This document shows, piece by piece, positions 41,764-42,393 of a stretch of DNA of 42,393 nucleotides (positions are counted from its first letter, which is position 1; each line of letters begins with the position of its first letter). The notes below the pieces were generated by a model, which was given only the letters and a program-made list of their open reading frames with translations, had not been told where the DNA came from and did not search any database. The stretch comes from Okeania sp. KiyG1 (GTDB taxonomy: Bacteria > Cyanobacteriota > Cyanobacteriia > Cyanobacteriales > Microcoleaceae), in assembly GCF_014132355.1 (NCBI RefSeq), contig NZ_BLZO01000143.1, positions 1 through 42,393 on the forward strand, in the 5' to 3' direction. A program made the translations under genes and the position numbers.

Positions 41764-42393
41764 ATGTCTGCTAAAGTAAAACTTACTATTATCCAAGGAA
41801 GTATGATCGGCAAAGAATTTATCTTTGAAGAACGAACTACCTGTATTATGGGTCGTCATCAAGACTGTAGACCCAGACTACCTAGTGATGAACAACATCG
41901 TACAATTTCTCGTTATCACTGTCTACTTGATATTAATCCTCCAGATATACGAGTGCGTGATTTTGCCAGTAAAAATGGTACTTATGTTAATGGTAAAAAA
42001 ATTGGGCAACGTCAATCTGAGCATCTCCCTGAAACAACAACAAAAAATAATTTTCCTGAATATGAATTAAAACCAGGAGACCAAATTCAATTGGGAAATA
42101 CTATTTTTCAGGTTAGTCTTGAAGAAGAAACAGAGATGCCTCCAGAAATGCTTGAGGAACCAAAACCTTGGCAAGCAAAAACAGTTGAATTATCAACTTT
42201 AGCACCAACTTTAGGAGATTCTACTATAACTACAATTGCTGGTTATACTACACTTAATTTATTAGGAAAAGGTGGCTGTGGAGAAGTTTATTTAGCTAGA
42301 AATAATCATACTCAAGAGTTAATAGCTTTAAAAACAATGTTGCCAGAAGTCACAAATAATCCTAATGCTATAAATCGTTTTTTGAGAGAAATA
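41764..42393 (+). CDS. FHA-domain Ser/Thr protein kinase, N-terminal part
   Basis: A partial gene cut by the right edge; 210 codons are present without a stop. Residues about 5-120 form an FHA domain: TCIMGRHQDC (G-R-H), TISRYHCLLD (S-R-x-H) and FASKNGTYVNGKK. After an acidic, proline-containing linker, a Hanks-type kinase begins near residue 160 with LLGKGGCGEVYLARN (glycine loop) and ALKTM (catalytic lysine). This order, FHA then kinase, is known in bacterial signalling kinases, where FHA binds the kinase's own or a partner's phosphothreonine. The ATG gives a clean FHA start; no strong Shine-Dalgarno precedes it. It is the third Ser/Thr kinase gene of the window. Confidence 0.9.
   Translation, partial: MSAKVKLTIIQGSMIGKEFIFEERTTCIMGRHQDCRPRLPSDEQHRTISRYHCLLDINPPDIRVRDFASKNGTYVNGKKIGQRQSEHLPETTTKNNFPEYELKPGDQIQLGNTIFQVSLEEETEMPPEMLEEPKPWQAKTVELSTLAPTLGDSTITTIAGYTTLNLLGKGGCGEVYLARNNHTQELIALKTMLPEVTNNPNAINRFLREI

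Overview
The window looks like chromosomal DNA of a filamentous, non-heterocystous marine cyanobacterium of the Trichodesmium/Okeania type. The grounds are the 3' end of the phycobilisome core-membrane linker gene apcE, many GCGATCGC (HIP1) octamers, small cyanobacterial conserved proteins (Lin0512 family, DUF3326, a CPCC zinc-ribbon), large kinase-ATPase-histidine kinase proteins, and a coding density of only about two thirds with very repeat-rich spacers. The genus is inferred from style, not from a search.

Layout. 0-7.4 kb, all on +: apcE end, a plant-type [2Fe-2S] ferredoxin, a 67-aa conserved protein, a DUF3326 protein, a CPBP membrane protease and an M14 metallocarboxypeptidase. 7.4-11.2 kb: a small zinc-ribbon gene and a Lin0512 gene (both -) in spacers full of short mobile repeats, plus a possible ~190-nt RNA. 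11.2-15.5 kb: a giant calcium-binding RTX protein (-). 17.3-22.5 kb: a signalling patch with a Ser/Thr kinase fused to a type IV pilin-like domain, an FHA protein, a probable RDD-protein remnant and a free-standing copy of the same pilin-like domain. 22.7-25.1 kb: UTP-glucose-1-phosphate uridylyltransferase followed by a UGT-type glycosyltransferase, a plausible donor-maker/donor-user pair. 25.1-27.2 kb: no large gene, but a small minus-strand unit with a good promoter, a structured leader and a frameshifted small gene. 27.2-32.9 kb: a huge Ser/Thr kinase-AAA-GAF-histidine kinase (-), split by a frameshift near its end. It is divergent from a 1780-aa adhesin-like protein (+) across a spacer with two near-identical palindromes. 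38.8-40.2 kb: a GPH/MelB-type sugar:cation symporter (-). The right edge cuts an FHA-Ser/Thr kinase gene (+).

The other theme is repeats. At least eight families of short non-coding elements with inverted ends lie in the spacers. Four of the five clear copies of one family (ends CAGGACTTACGCA) have exact 5-bp target duplications. Several elements are inserted in others, and different families carry interchangeable cores. One repeat-like tract is even translated inside the giant kinase.

Three genes show single-base frameshifts (the FHA gene, the giant kinase and the small gene at 26 kb). These could be real decay or sequencing/assembly errors. No tRNA, rRNA, CRISPR array or intact transposase gene was seen.
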